Assembly (NCBI GenBank): GCA_036897095.1 | Contig: JAYMSP010000282.1 | Location: 1 to 60,802 of the forward strand | Source: Plantago elongata | Lineage: Eukaryota > Streptophyta > Magnoliopsida > Lamiales > Plantaginaceae | Reading direction: 5' to 3' | DNA length: 60,802 bases | Shown here: positions 37,401 through 49,412 of the stretch, piece by piece | Layout of the letters: each line of letters starts with the position of its first letter | Position numbering within the stretch: the first letter of the stretch is position 1 | Notes under the pieces: generated by a model | Seen by the model: the letters and a program-made list of their open reading frames with translations, nothing else | Database searches by the model: none | Told to the model about the DNA's origin: nothing | Program-made: the position numbers and the translations under genes

Positions 37401-40400
37401 AATCCAGGTGGACAACCCAGCAGTTTGCCCATAGCTGTTATGATCAGCAGGCGGTTTTTATCAACATTACAAACATTGTACATGTCATCTACCAGATTCT
37501 ATAGTCTAACAGGCGCCATAAAATAAAAAATTAGGAAAAAAACAATAGGTTGAAGTTAGTTTTTCTCATATTTCAATAGAAATATCTGATCATAGCTTGT
37601 TTCTTAAAACCATTAATAATCAATCCATGTTACTCTTGAACTGTAATTACCAATTTTTCAGTTAAATATGAAAATGATACATCTAAAATAAATACAGTTT
37701 AGTCAAACGATTCTATTGACAAACAACAGGAATACACTAATCAATTGAACTACAAAAAAATCAATGCAACTAGCCCAACTAATCTCTAACAGATAATTGT
37801 CACATCTGCTAGCACATTGGCAAAATTGTGAGATGGACGCAGCATTCAAAATGAGCTCTAATGTCTGTAAGCTCAGTTCCTATGTTTTAGCATAATATCT
37901 AATGATGAATCAGGGTATTTAAAAATAATGTTGTACACAAATCATTTCCACATGCAGTCATGCATACATGAACACCTTTCATATCCCATAATAAGTATTC
38001 AAGGATGCAATTAAAGATATGCCTTACCTTTTCCGAGAGTTCTTTCCTAAGGCTCAGCCACTTCACATATGCTTCTTGGCGAACATCATTAGCAGCTTTG
38101 AATTGAACTTGAAGCTCCCTAACTTTTCTAATTTCATTATCATATTTTGTCCCTGCTTCCATGGTAGCTGCTTCGGCTTTTAAGACCTCACCTTTGAGGA
38201 GTTCAAGCTCTTTTCTTAGACTCTGCACAAGTGAAGGCTAGATTAGAAACTCAAAGCCTCACTATATTTCATATGTAGTATTAATTTCAAGGTTCGTAAA
38301 AGTGGAGGTGTAGACACCTTTAAACGCTCTTCAGCCTCCTCTCTCTGTTCTAGCGCCTGCTTGATTTCTTCTTCTGTACCCATATTCAAGGAAAGTTCAC
38401 CTCGAAGACCCCTGAGTTGCTTGATTTCACGAATAAGCTGTTTTTCTTCCTTCAAGGGCAGAGTCTCATGTTGTATCATATGCTCAACATTTTGGATCTG
38501 CAGGGAGATACAATGACATATTCACACATTAAATCAAGGGATTCTAGCATATAAGGGGATAGGTTGCTCTTAAATTTAACTGTCATCAGTGCCAAGAAAG
38601 CAACATTACCCGAGCATCAATATCACCAATAGATATTGCATTCTTAGCTTTGCTAATCACAGACTGCAGCGAATCTATTTCCATACGCTTTAACCTGACC
38701 AACTTTCGTGCATTTCTGTTTTCACCCTTGGCATATTCATAATCAACACCGTGAATCTGACCATTGGCCTGCCAATTAAAAATTATCTGGTAAAAATTAC
38801 AAAATCTTAAAGCATTAACAGAAACCTTACTATAGCAGAAGATAGGCTTACTCTTATTTGTTGGATTTGGCGTTGAATAGCATCTCTAACTTTTGTTTTC
38901 TCTTCAACTTTTAGCTTTGCCTGCCTGATCTGTTCTTTGAGTCCGTCATCGTTAAATCTTGGGACTTTCATGACATAGTTGAATGGCTTTGTCACCACCC
39001 GGATAGCAATTTCCTCTCCGGAGATTGTATCAGTTCTTGAACAATCTGGTGAAGCCACTGATATGCCATCACCATCAGAAGTTTGAGCGCCCTTCTTTTC
39101 TTGCAACAATAAGTTCTCATTGTTGCTACTTCTGAGACTTTCCAATTGGTCCCCCACAACTTCAACGTTATTTGTATCTAATGCAGTGTTGGAATCATGC
39201 TTTTTTACATCTAAGCCCGCAGCGACATCAATAACCTTTCCTACATTGCTTGTTTCACCAGAGCCATGGACTTCAGAATCCAACTTCACATCAGCAGCAG
39301 CAGGTTGGTCACTGAGAACTTCTGGTATTACAGTTGATTCTTCAGCCTCAATAACAGGAACTGGTTCTGTTTCTGCAGAAACAACCGAGACAGGCACAGA
39401 AGCAGATACTGAGCTTGCATCATCATTCTTAGTATTGATCGGTAACCGCTCGTGGTCAGTAGGACCAGTCTCAACAATTTGCAATTCTGCACCATCAATA
39501 GGCGCTAAAGAACTTTCTTCAGCAATCTCAGCATTTAGCATGCCAATTTCACCCTGAGGACATGAAGCTGGTAAACTTTGTGATGGCTCAGTCTCAGTTC
39601 CAGATTTTGTCATTTCAGAGGGTATTCCGAAGGTATCAGACTGCTTTTCAGGATCTTTGTCATTCTGAGCAATAAATTCTCCATGAGGTACAGGGATATC
39701 CTCTTCACATGTTTTTTCTAGAACTTCACAGACAGTATCCACAGGACTTTCATCATTAGCCACCACAGACTGTGCTTCATTCACCTGCCCACCTTGAATG
39801 GAAGGTGGTATGATTTCGTGCGTTTGATTTCCCGTTACATCTGAAACAGAAGCTGCTTTTTCCTGCTCCTCAAGTGTCCCCTCATTTCCATTGAGTAGAT
39901 GTGGCTCAATATCAGTGTCCATCGAAGTTGCTCGGGGAACTTCACCTGAGCAAGTTTCTACCAATTCCTCAGCCAACAATATCTCTTTTTTTCCCTCACT
40001 GGCCACCTCCTGCAACTTAGACTCAACTGGGTCCTCGACCACACCTTGAGATCTCTGACAAAGTTCAGATATCCTAGTTGATTCCAATTCATTTTGATCA
40101 TTAGATTTACCATTGTCATTACTGGATCCGGCAATGCCTAGAAATGATTCAGTAAAACTGCAACTTGGGTCCGCTACTGGGATCGACCGCCATGACCAAA
40201 CTTGAGACTCCAGATTCTCTATAACAGCTGGGGACGCCTCAGCCGCTGTCTGGTTCACAAGTTTGGGTGATTCGGATACAGTGACGCCTTCAGTTTTTTG
40301 TTCGGGTACAGCTCCAGCTGAGTTTTCAGGTTTTAAATCTGCATCATTAGCCCGCTTGGTTTCATTCTCTGTTGCACACTCAAATATCTTAGTTTGTTCC

Positions 40401-41569
40401 GTAATATCCTCAAACTGCTTGATCTCGTCTCCAGCCACATTTATGCTCGGATCAGAAACCATCTCTAATTCAGAACCTTCTGAGTTTTCAAGCTTCAACT
40501 CTGGTTCATCAACCTGCTTGATCTCGTCTTCAGCCGCATCTACAGCTGCATCTAAGTTTGCATCAGCAACCACTTCTGATTCAGAGCCTTCAGAACTTTC
40601 AAGCTTCTTCTCTGGATCTTCAACCTGCTTGATCTCATCTTCAGTCACATCTGCCGTTGGATCAGCAGCGACCTCTGATTCAGATCCCTCTAAGTTTTCC
40701 AATGTTTCATTTGAATCCTCAATTTCACTTTTGGACTCATCTTGCAAACTCTCATTTATGTGATCTACGTTCTTCATTTCAGCTATTGTGGAGCTTTCAA
40801 GCATTTCTGGATCCTCAGCCAACACAACTTCATTTACTTCGACACTTTCTAAGATCACGTTTTGATCAGTAACCTCATCCACTTCAGTTACTTCCGAGCT
40901 TTTAAGTCCTAGGTTTGGATCCTCAACCTGCTTAATTTCACATTCTGTCACATTTTCCAATTTTTCACTATGATCCTCCACGGCATTCTCTAAATCAGCT
41001 CCTGCCACACTTTCAACACTTCCATTCGAATCCTCAGCTAGCTCGTTGACCTCAGGTACAACACCGCTTTCAACTCCCACATTTTTCTCCTCGGGAACAT
41101 CAACGACAACTCCCTCTCCACCCTCAGGAGTCGTCTCTTCCTCGGAGCCAATACCTACAACATCAACGACAACTCCCTCTCCACCCTCAGGAGTCGTCTC
41201 TTCCTCGGAGCCAATACCTACACCATTTCCTACCAAACTCACCCCATTCCCCTCAACATCTCCAATATTAACCTCCTCCACAGATTGACTAACATCTCCA
41301 TTCAACACATTGAATTCCCTATCCTGAACTTGAACAACACCGTCAACTTCACCAGCAACCGCAACCACATCCTCCTCCTTACACTCCACCGAATCATCAC
41401 TCAGTCCATCACTTCCAGTGACAAACACATACGAATTATCCGGATCACCACCGTGATCACCTTTACCATTGCAACCGGAGCTCGGCGGATCCTGAGAAGA
41501 GCTCAAGTCCGGTCCACATTTTTCCCCAATTCCAACAACCTCCTTAGAAACCTCAGTTTCCGCAGTCAT
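34464..41569 (-). CDS. Large proton-pump-interactor-like coiled-coil protein with C-terminal membrane anchor
   Basis: Seven coding exons: 38852..41569, 38610..38768, 38318..38497, 38028..38222, 35665..35763, 34981..35580 and 34464..34811, giving 1432 residues. The family (PPI1 in Arabidopsis) binds the autoinhibitory tail of plasma-membrane H+-ATPase and sits on endomembranes. Residues 1-860 are acidic, low-complexity and made of degenerate ~38-residue repeats built on EDEIKQVEDP and SEGSESEVVAD words. The conserved core starts at KPFNYVMKVPRFNDDGLKEQ (861) and runs as coiled coil to about 1090. A Lys/Glu/Arg-rich helix spans about 1225-1335, and a hydrophobic anchor (AYVTAAGLLVLVLFWVGNIG) covers 1399-1420. 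PPI1 itself is about 610 residues; from memory a longer relative is At1g20970. I start at the ATG at 41569; the frame opens 15 bp earlier at a TTG. A 78-bp leader intron (41639-41716, GTAAGT...AATTAG) is likely. Function is inferred only from the family. Confidence 0.88.
36808..36903 (-). mobile_element. tRNA-derived SINE in intron 4 of the interactor-like gene
   Basis: On the minus strand an A box, GCACAACTCAGTTGGTAAGG, is followed by a B box, GGGGGTTCGAGTCACC, and a poly-A tail. The flanks ACTCATAACACAC and ACTCATACACAC form a TSD with one indel. It is monomeric, unlike the copy at 13078. Confidence 0.8.
41097..41222. repeat. Perfect 63-bp tandem duplication inside exon 1 of the interactor-like gene
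   Basis: Two identical 63-bp units, 41097-41159 and 41160-41222, encode two identical 21-residue blocks containing GSEEETTPEGGEGVVVDV. The frame is kept. Complete identity next to much older degenerate repeats points to a recent event. Confidence 0.95.
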
Positions 41570-41960
41570 TTCTCGAACACTCAACAGCAGATCAAAATTC
41601 CTTCACATGCACACATTCAATTCACACTCGAAATCAGCCTAATTAACCAAACCGCAGCAGAATTGAACAAAAAACAAGCTATGAAAAGAATCAAACAGCA
41701 GGAAATCGAAACTTACGAAACGAACGCCGTGATCCAAATGAGGCAGAGTCTAGATCCGTTGTAGAATGCACATGAGCAGATCGGAATCAGCACAAATTGA
41801 AATGGAATGTAACTGAAAATGTGTGTGAAAGGTTTCTATTTCTCTCTTTCTGGTTTCACAAACTCTCACACACACATATAAAACACACACGGCTAGAGAG
41901 AGAGAGCCAAAGAGAGAAGAAGGGATGACAAACACGAAACAGCTGGCGGGGGAAAGTCTC
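41570..41960 (-). promoter_or_regulatory. Leader and core promoter region of the interactor-like gene
   Basis: On the gene strand a CT microsatellite (GGCTCTCTCTCTCTAGCC at about 41890-41910) precedes a TATA-like TTTTATATG near 41880 and a (GT)n run. The leader then carries the proposed 78-bp intron. Position relative to the true start of transcription is unknown. Confidence 0.4.
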
Positions 41961-44900
41961 CTTTCTGTTGCTGCACCCCTCGTATTTGAACTCCCAAGCT
42001 CCCCTTTTCTTCTTTCCAATTCACTCCTTTCAGATTTACATAATTACACTACCATCTGTCCCATTGAAATAATCTGCTCTGTAAATAAAACAAGTAATTG
42101 TAACTTACTAACTTCCAATGCTCTGTAAATACAATGGCGAGTAACTGTAATGCATTGTGCCTAAGACACTTGTGATTTTTTACAAGTACACGTTTGTAAT
42201 CGTGATGCAGTTATATAGGATGTTTTTATCGTGATGCAGTTATACAAGATGTTAACGTAAGCTACCTTGTATTGTTTTCAGTTACTCATTGAAGTTCAGA
42301 TAATTTCATAAATACATATGTATCGTTCGCGCCATAAAACTTTAATATGCGAGAAGACGATGTTGCATATATTAGGGTTTTATATCACCAGGTAAATTCG
42401 TATGTACTAGGTCATAAAATATTGCAAGTACAATTTTCATTCGCTCGACTTTAAAAGGTTATATGACAAGAAAAAAATGTAGTTTACGTTACCGTTTGTA
42501 TAGATACAGTGCAAGGCAGATTTTATTACCGGGTGAAATTGAAGATAATATTTGTAGTAATTCGATTTTAAGTGTCCGTTAAGTGTAATAAAGTTCTAGT
42601 TACAATGTAGATTCTCGTAATTGGCGCGAACTTAAATTTGAATCATTCACGCAAAATTTTCAACTAAGTCGTACATTCGAGTCAATATAATTACTTTAAA
42701 ATTTTCAGATAATAATTGAAAATAGAGAGGGTAATAATATAATACTAAAAATATATATATGGTAGGAAGAGGGACTGAAAAACCAATTTGTATTTTTGGA
42801 TTAGATGAGTAGTAAAAGATTTCCAATTTCTAATCTTGGAATAAAAGGATTGTAATAAAAGAATTCCAAGTTATATTTTTGGAATAAAAGGTTAGTGAAA
42901 GATTTTCATTATTTTTCTTGCAGTCCATAGTTGAATATTAAAGCCATTTTATAGAAAGGAAATTTATGCAACGATATTTTTTATTTTTTCTTTACATTTG
43001 ATATTCAAAAAAGTGTTGAGAAACTAGAGAAAAAGGAAACTAATTTATGGGTTGGGATAAGCATGAATTATATTTAGCACCATGTTGTAGTTGGAAAAAG
43101 TTGCCCGGGAAACGAGTGGACTGTTGTGCCTATTTCTGTTACAACTTACCTTTCAACGTTTTATCATTTTTGGGTTTTAAAGGCAAAACAAGAAAAAAAG
43201 CTACCAAGGCCTCTGCATTGTGCTTTTGGAGTAAATTGCATAATAAAGCCATGTGCCTTTTCCACGATATTCTTATGGTAAAAGTGAAAAAATATGCACA
43301 TTGATGACCATTTCTCATTTGTGGAAATATTCCTTTGTACATACTTAAAAAATTGATATGCAGTACTCGCTTGTAAACTTTCAACTTATTGATATTATAA
43401 AGAAAATATTAAATTAATAATAATTTTATATTATGATAAAATTATCAAGTATAATACAATTTTTAATAAGATTAAACCATATAAAATGTTACAAGAGAAA
43501 AAAAGTAGTTAAGATGAGGAGTAAAATAGAGAAACCAATAATATGTTGTATATGTAATTTATTACTATTTTTCACAAATGTGCCATCACCATAAAAGTAC
43601 TAAGTTACCCATCAAAATATTATTCCAACTCAAACACTATTAACTACACAATTAGTGTGGTTAGATTCCTAAGAGAAAATTATTATTATTATTATTATGT
43701 AACATTGGTTTTATTACGAGAACACAACATTAATATATATATTCACGTATTTTTGGTTTTCATCTTTCGTTTTCGTATAATATTTTACGACTATAAGTTC
43801 TTTTACGGAAGAGGCTTGAGTGTGTAGTAGTAATAGTAGAAGTTACAATTTTTCTTGTTTGGAATTATGGTCGAATATTTGTGTATGGTTGTAACTACGG
43901 ATAATTATACATTCGAACTAACTTTGTCTAATGTCACATTCAATTTCTTCCATATCACTTGTATTTGTTGCATTATGGACAAGTAATCACACTTATATTT
44001 CACTTTTATGAAGTAGCAAATATATATCTTCCCGATTCACATTAGACTTGCTCCTCTAAAAATCAATATAGAATATTGGGGTGCGTAATTCAATAAGAAG
44101 AACCTTGAGGGGCAAAAACAAAAGTTCCACAAACGCTTAAGATAGTACCGCGGATAATAAGTTCATGTAACAATTAACCATCTTATACTAGTCAAACCTT
44201 TGTGTCGGTAACTTCATCTTGTTCATCACCAGGCTGTCTGCTCTAATTGTCCCTAATCTAATTAACCTTGTCATTTGTCAAGTATCCAGGACACCTTATA
44301 TCTAATGCTTAATAGCACATCAACCTATCACTAAAGTAAAGTTAAGCACATGTTTAATTTGTAAATCGGTTAATAACGTAAAATTATACATCGTAATGGA
44401 ACTTTAGGACCTTTTCAACGGATCTCTTACATATTAATGGTAAAAATCTATAAGTATAACACTTGTTTAATAAAATTCTTAGTCCGTACATAATAATAAT
44501 AATAAACATATAATATACATTGATGATTATCGCTTTCGTAAGTATATTGACTAAATGCAAAAAAACTCATATCATTTGACTTACAATTCAACTTTTGAGT
44601 TTTAACAATAACTTTTATGTGTCTTCCAATTATATAATGTACTACTTATTCAAGTTAATATCCATTAACTTCAAAATTTTATAATACAAATATTTTAATA
44701 AATTATAAAAATATTACAATTTATATAATAGTAGTGAATATAATTTCTAAAAAACTCAACCTAAACTTCATTATTATTCATTAAATTCACAATTCAACTC
44801 GAATTAAATATCCATTTCAATATAGATAGTTTACTAAATTGACTAATTGAGCTTTTAACATTGAGAAAGAGAAAAAGTCGTCTAAATATTGCATACTTGC

Positions 44901-46040
44901 ATGCCAGCTTCTAACCCGTCGGTGGTAGACTTTGGAACCGGCAAATTGCAAAATCACATTTCCCCTGGATCAAATTCTTAGATAGTGTAACTTGCAAAAG
45001 TAAGCTCCATTTTATAGAAAATTTCAGATATGTACTGCACAATTGTGATGTTTACCACTTTCGCCCATCCAATTTGTGGATGGACTTAAGGGGATTGAGT
45101 TTATTACATACTAAACTACAAGTCAAACTTATAAAATTCAACAAAGATCAAAAGTGACTTAAAATTCAATCTTGCATCAATTTATTCACGAATAATTATA
45201 TTTACGACTTAAGTGATACTAAATCATTCCGACGTACTATAAAAAATTGACAGTGAGAATGTGATTATAGATTCCACACAACACTACTTATAATATATCA
45301 CACGACTACAATAAATTAGATGAACGATCAAATTTCATGAGTATATTATCAATGTGGCTATTTAAGATGCTAAGAGATAAACTTGTGTTGTATTTGCAAA
45401 TTGGAAGTAGTCTTAGCAAATTTGCAATTCCTACCAGCAATGTGAAGGCGTAAGACAAAGTGAATGGGACCATATAACATCACGATTCACCACGTCCAAA
45501 TCAATTTGCACAATGGACTCTTTTATTGGATCTATATCTACTGAAACTTCTCCCTATTTTTCATTTCTTTAAATCTATGTCAGTCAATAAATATTAAATA
45601 TATACCTTAGGTCAAAGGTGTATTTTCCTAATTTCACATATTTACAGTCACATGTATATTTAGATCAATAACATTATCAATACTTATGTGTTTCACGAAT
45701 AAATGTACCAAGGACTTAAGTTCATTGTGCGTATCAATATTTGTGTATTTTCATTCAATGAAAGAACTCATTTTATGAATCATATATATTTCTAGTGATA
45801 TTATAGACTCATATTAAATAATTTATCTAAATATCACATATCAACATAATTTAGTATAATGTGAAGTATGGGTATATATACTCCATAGAATAAAAAGTCT
45901 ATATAGACAAATAGACGCCCATGTTGCAGCTTCTAGATCTACAAGTCCACATCAAACCCCATTCCGTACCTGCACGTGTCTCCTACAAGTTATCATAGTT
46001 GCCGTTAAAATTTATCCCATGTTTGATCTGATATTTGGTA
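41961..46040. other. Intergenic DNA, no gene supported
   Basis: AT-rich spacer with an ATT run near 43680. The 85-codon frame at 43047-43304 is slightly richer in GC and cysteine but has no recognisable domain and no upstream or downstream gene structure, so it is not called. Confidence 0.5.
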
Positions 46041-46230
46041 CTCACTCCCTAATAGATTAAATGACATTTTATTCGTGAATACGAAGTTTAATGTGCAGTA
46101 TAAAATATTAAAATATAAATATTCATAAAATATAGATAGGTTAAAAATATAACCAAAACAAAAGATGAAATATTTATAATAGTACATTTATAAAAAAAAA
46201 AATGAGACATTCGTTTCAGGACGGAGGAAG
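46041..46230. mobile_element. Stowaway-like MITE, 190 bp
   Basis: The left end CTCACTCCCTAATAGATTAA and the reverse-complemented right end CTTCCTCCGTCCTGAAACGA share a Stowaway-type terminus. TA occurs at 46039-46040 and 46231-46232. Confidence 0.6.
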
Positions 46231-46947
46231 TATTATATAGATTGAATCATTTTACCGCACGATGGCATAATTTGCACACCGCAACAAAACATTTCCACAT
46301 CTCAAGTGGAGAACTTGGTCGATGATTTCACCCAGGTGCATATGCTACTCATTGAGACTAAATGAATATCATATATGACCCATTTTAATAGATGTATTGG
46401 TATTGGTCTAGATGTCGTATAATTTATAAGTAGAATTTTATAAAATTATTATTATAATATGTAAAAATATTTCAGACGATAATGTTCAGCGACTTAAAGT
46501 TTTAACAACCTTTCCCGTTCTATAGATTTCAGGGAGCCATGTATATGGAGACGGGTATTGGCATTGAGCGTAGGCGTAGCTATAGGTTATGGGAAGGAGA
46601 TGGGCATTGAGCCATTGACATTGAGCTTTGACAAAGTTTGTGTGGGTTGTCGGATGAGTTAAATTACACCTTGTATTGTTTGTCAATAAGACTAAGAGCA
46701 TCTATAATGCTACTGATGTACTTTCATAACAAAAAGTAAATAATTTTATCTCCCTATAAAAGGAATTTTCCTTTATAGTCAAAATGATTAAACCCCACCA
46801 AAAGCTCGTAAGACGTCGAATAACTATTGACAAATTGAAAATTCACCATATACATTTGCAATTGGCTATAAAATGGACGAAAAGTTATATATATTGAATG
46901 TCAAACTAACAAATCACCTTACCAACAATAAATGACCAGTATGATTG

Positions 46948-47042
46948 TTTTCTCTTCAACTGCAATTTCCTGAATTGAACTGTAATATAATTAATATAGT
47001 TGGACTGAATTAAACTAATTGAGTTTATAGTTGAAGAGAAAA
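46948..47042. mobile_element. Short MITE-like hairpin with perfect 14-bp arms
   Basis: TTTTCTCTTCAACT at 46948-46961 and AGTTGAAGAGAAAA at 47029-47042 are exact inverted repeats. The interior also pairs partly (TGAATTGAACTG against CTGAATTAAACT). The element is a sister of that at 7657-7754. Confidence 0.55.
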
Positions 47043-47848
47043 TAACCTAAATATTGAGGTTAACGATGAAGTGATCATCGAGGAGCTGTATATGCTAGCT
47101 AGTAGCTACTAGTATGGGAAGCTAGTTAATTAGCCATCGTTATAGAGCATGCGCTATGCGCTTACCACACTCCATGAAAGCGTAGTGTAGAGGGCGATAG
47201 TGGGAGAAGAAATTATAGTCCATATAAGATGCGACTCTACTTGATTAATTTTAGTAGTAGTGACATTCAATTTAGAGTTAGGTTTAGGACCACCTCTTTT
47301 CGAACTCTACTCCTCAGTTGATAATCCCAAGCCAAGTGTCCATGTCTAGCTCCATATCCCGACTATCATTTTTGTTGACTAATCATGATGTAATTCTATT
47401 GTACTTGAGAGTTTGTCACCCACTTCAATTTTTTAATTTTTAATTTGAGTTTACGTCATAAAAGAAGGTAGTAATAGGCGGGCAATGAAAATAAAATTTG
47501 AACACTTTAGAGTGCATTATGACAATGTATCATCTTCTTTAGTGATCGAAATGAAACTGAACAAATTCAGGGAGTATATTAGGATTCTCATGAGCAAGAA
47601 ACTTGTACGTACGTGAGGTTTCAAAAAATTACGCAGTGCATTAACATGGAACTTGTAAACATTTTATTATGAATTTATGATACTAAAGGATACATTTACT
47701 AGTGTTTGAAAATTGTAGTTCATATGGACAAACCCGTCCATAAACATGTATCATTAACGTGTTATTAGTAAAATTTATTATAACATAATATGCGTGATTA
47801 ATGCACATAATATATTTGATTGATACATCAATAAATTATGAAATGACT
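47043..47848. other. Intergenic DNA, no gene seen
   Basis: GAGCATGCGCTATGCGCTTA at about 47144 resembles the start of PIF/Harbinger-type MITEs, but no matching end was found. No gene was seen. Confidence 0.4.
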
Positions 47849-48055
47849 GTAAGATTATGAGAATTGAGTTCGCGACTCTCTCTATTAATTTACCGTGTAT
47901 ATATACACAAAATATAATACAATTTATAATAGAATAAGAAAATTAAAATTATAGCTAACTATACTAACTATATTCTAATTAGACTATTAATATGATAAAC
48001 ATTTTACCTAGTATTAACGTATTTTATTATTAACTATTAGAGTTTTGATCTCACA
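47849..48055 (-). mobile_element. Putative copia solo LTR, 207 bp
   Basis: On the minus strand it starts TGTGAGATC and ends AATCTTACA, like the LTR at 975-1160 (TGTGAACTT...AATCTTACA). Both share a TATATATA word at a similar distance from the 3' end. No internal copia sequence adjoins it, hence solo LTR. No TSD was recognised. Confidence 0.5.
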
Positions 48056-49244
48056 AGACAAACGAGATCCTACGGTAATGCGGATGCAGATCCGAGTCCG
48101 ACAAGCCTAAGAAGTTCGCCGCGACGGGATCATTTTTACATTCTGCGTGAAGGAAAGACGTTAAGTGTAGAAACAGAAAACATTTTAAACTGAATCCAAC
48201 GAAAGTACGAAACCGACAAAATGGGAACTGAAACATCGTAACTAGTACTATGATTGATCATCGGAATTCGCATATGCCTGAAAATGATATGTCCTGCTAC
48301 TTAAATATTCTATGGGGTAATAGTAATACAATATCTCTCTCGGATTTAATTATTCACGTTGCATTTTTATACTTATTAATATTAAATTTTTATTCACAAA
48401 TAAAAATATTTTTCATACTTTATTTATATATGTTATACTTTATTTATTATTATATAAATATTTACGTTTGAGTTCGTGAAAAGTTTAATTCGTGACGTAG
48501 AGATTATAAAAGGGTTGGGATAATAAACAATAATTTATTTTATCTGTTGAACAGAAGCAACCCGATCAAGTGCGGGCAGGCTTGCACCCCCACATGTCCC
48601 AACATGCAAGAAATGGAAACCTACCTATATTACTCCACACCATGTGCTACCTACCTATCTATCAATTTACACATAAAGTCTTCCAATAAGAAATTTCAAG
48701 ATCTACAACTTCAATGTGAACATCCCATTTGATTTGATCTTTAAAGAGATCAACATCATCACGATTACATATTTCTATTTAGACTAGACTCAATTTGTTA
48801 CCAATGTGTTATAAAATCATATCATCATAATTATTTGCAATTTATCTGACTTGAGCAATCTGTAAGTTAATGTTTAAACTTGTTGCTATATACAAAGTAC
48901 ACTTGAATATAGGATATGCCTGAGTTTCTTCTAACGTAAATTTTTTGCAACTTACTCGATTTATCAAATGCCCAAGATGGGAAACAACATTTCATCCATG
49001 CTTCTCCAGGTCGGGAATAACCTCGACCGGTAGTAGTGGCACCACTAGACAACAATCTTGATCTCGAATAAATTGGGGACTACCAACTCAAACTCAAATT
49101 AGCTAGCTAGTTGATGTATGGTGGATCAAGACTCAAGGAAGAGGATGAGATGAAGTATTTTTCCTTGTTGGACTGGGCTTTGATAATGGGTGGAGCCCAA
49201 ACAAGCCCAACAACAAACTTTATTTAGTTGTTGGCCCAGATTTT
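48056..49244. other. Intergenic DNA, no gene supported
   Basis: Spacer between the solo LTR and the LINE. The frames of about 60 codons found here show no family signal. Confidence 0.5.
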
Positions 49245-49412
49245 TTTATCTGATTCTATTTTTTTAGAACGATAAAACATGTCTTATTGCTGCTAAAAAA
49301 TAATGTATGTACATTTAAGGACCGACTACAATGTCCAAGCCCAAAACTAGAGGAAAACGAAGAAAACTAGATATAACGAGAATAATCTAAATCTGAACCA
49401 AAGCTAGGCTAG

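Noticed and set aside
43047..43304. Small cysteine-containing frame as a possible secreted peptide gene
   Set aside because: No signal peptide, no promoter or gene context, and cysteine spacing does not match a family I know.
47144..47240. PIF/Harbinger-type MITE start (GAGCATGCGCTATGCG)
   Set aside because: No matching inverted terminus or TSD could be found downstream.
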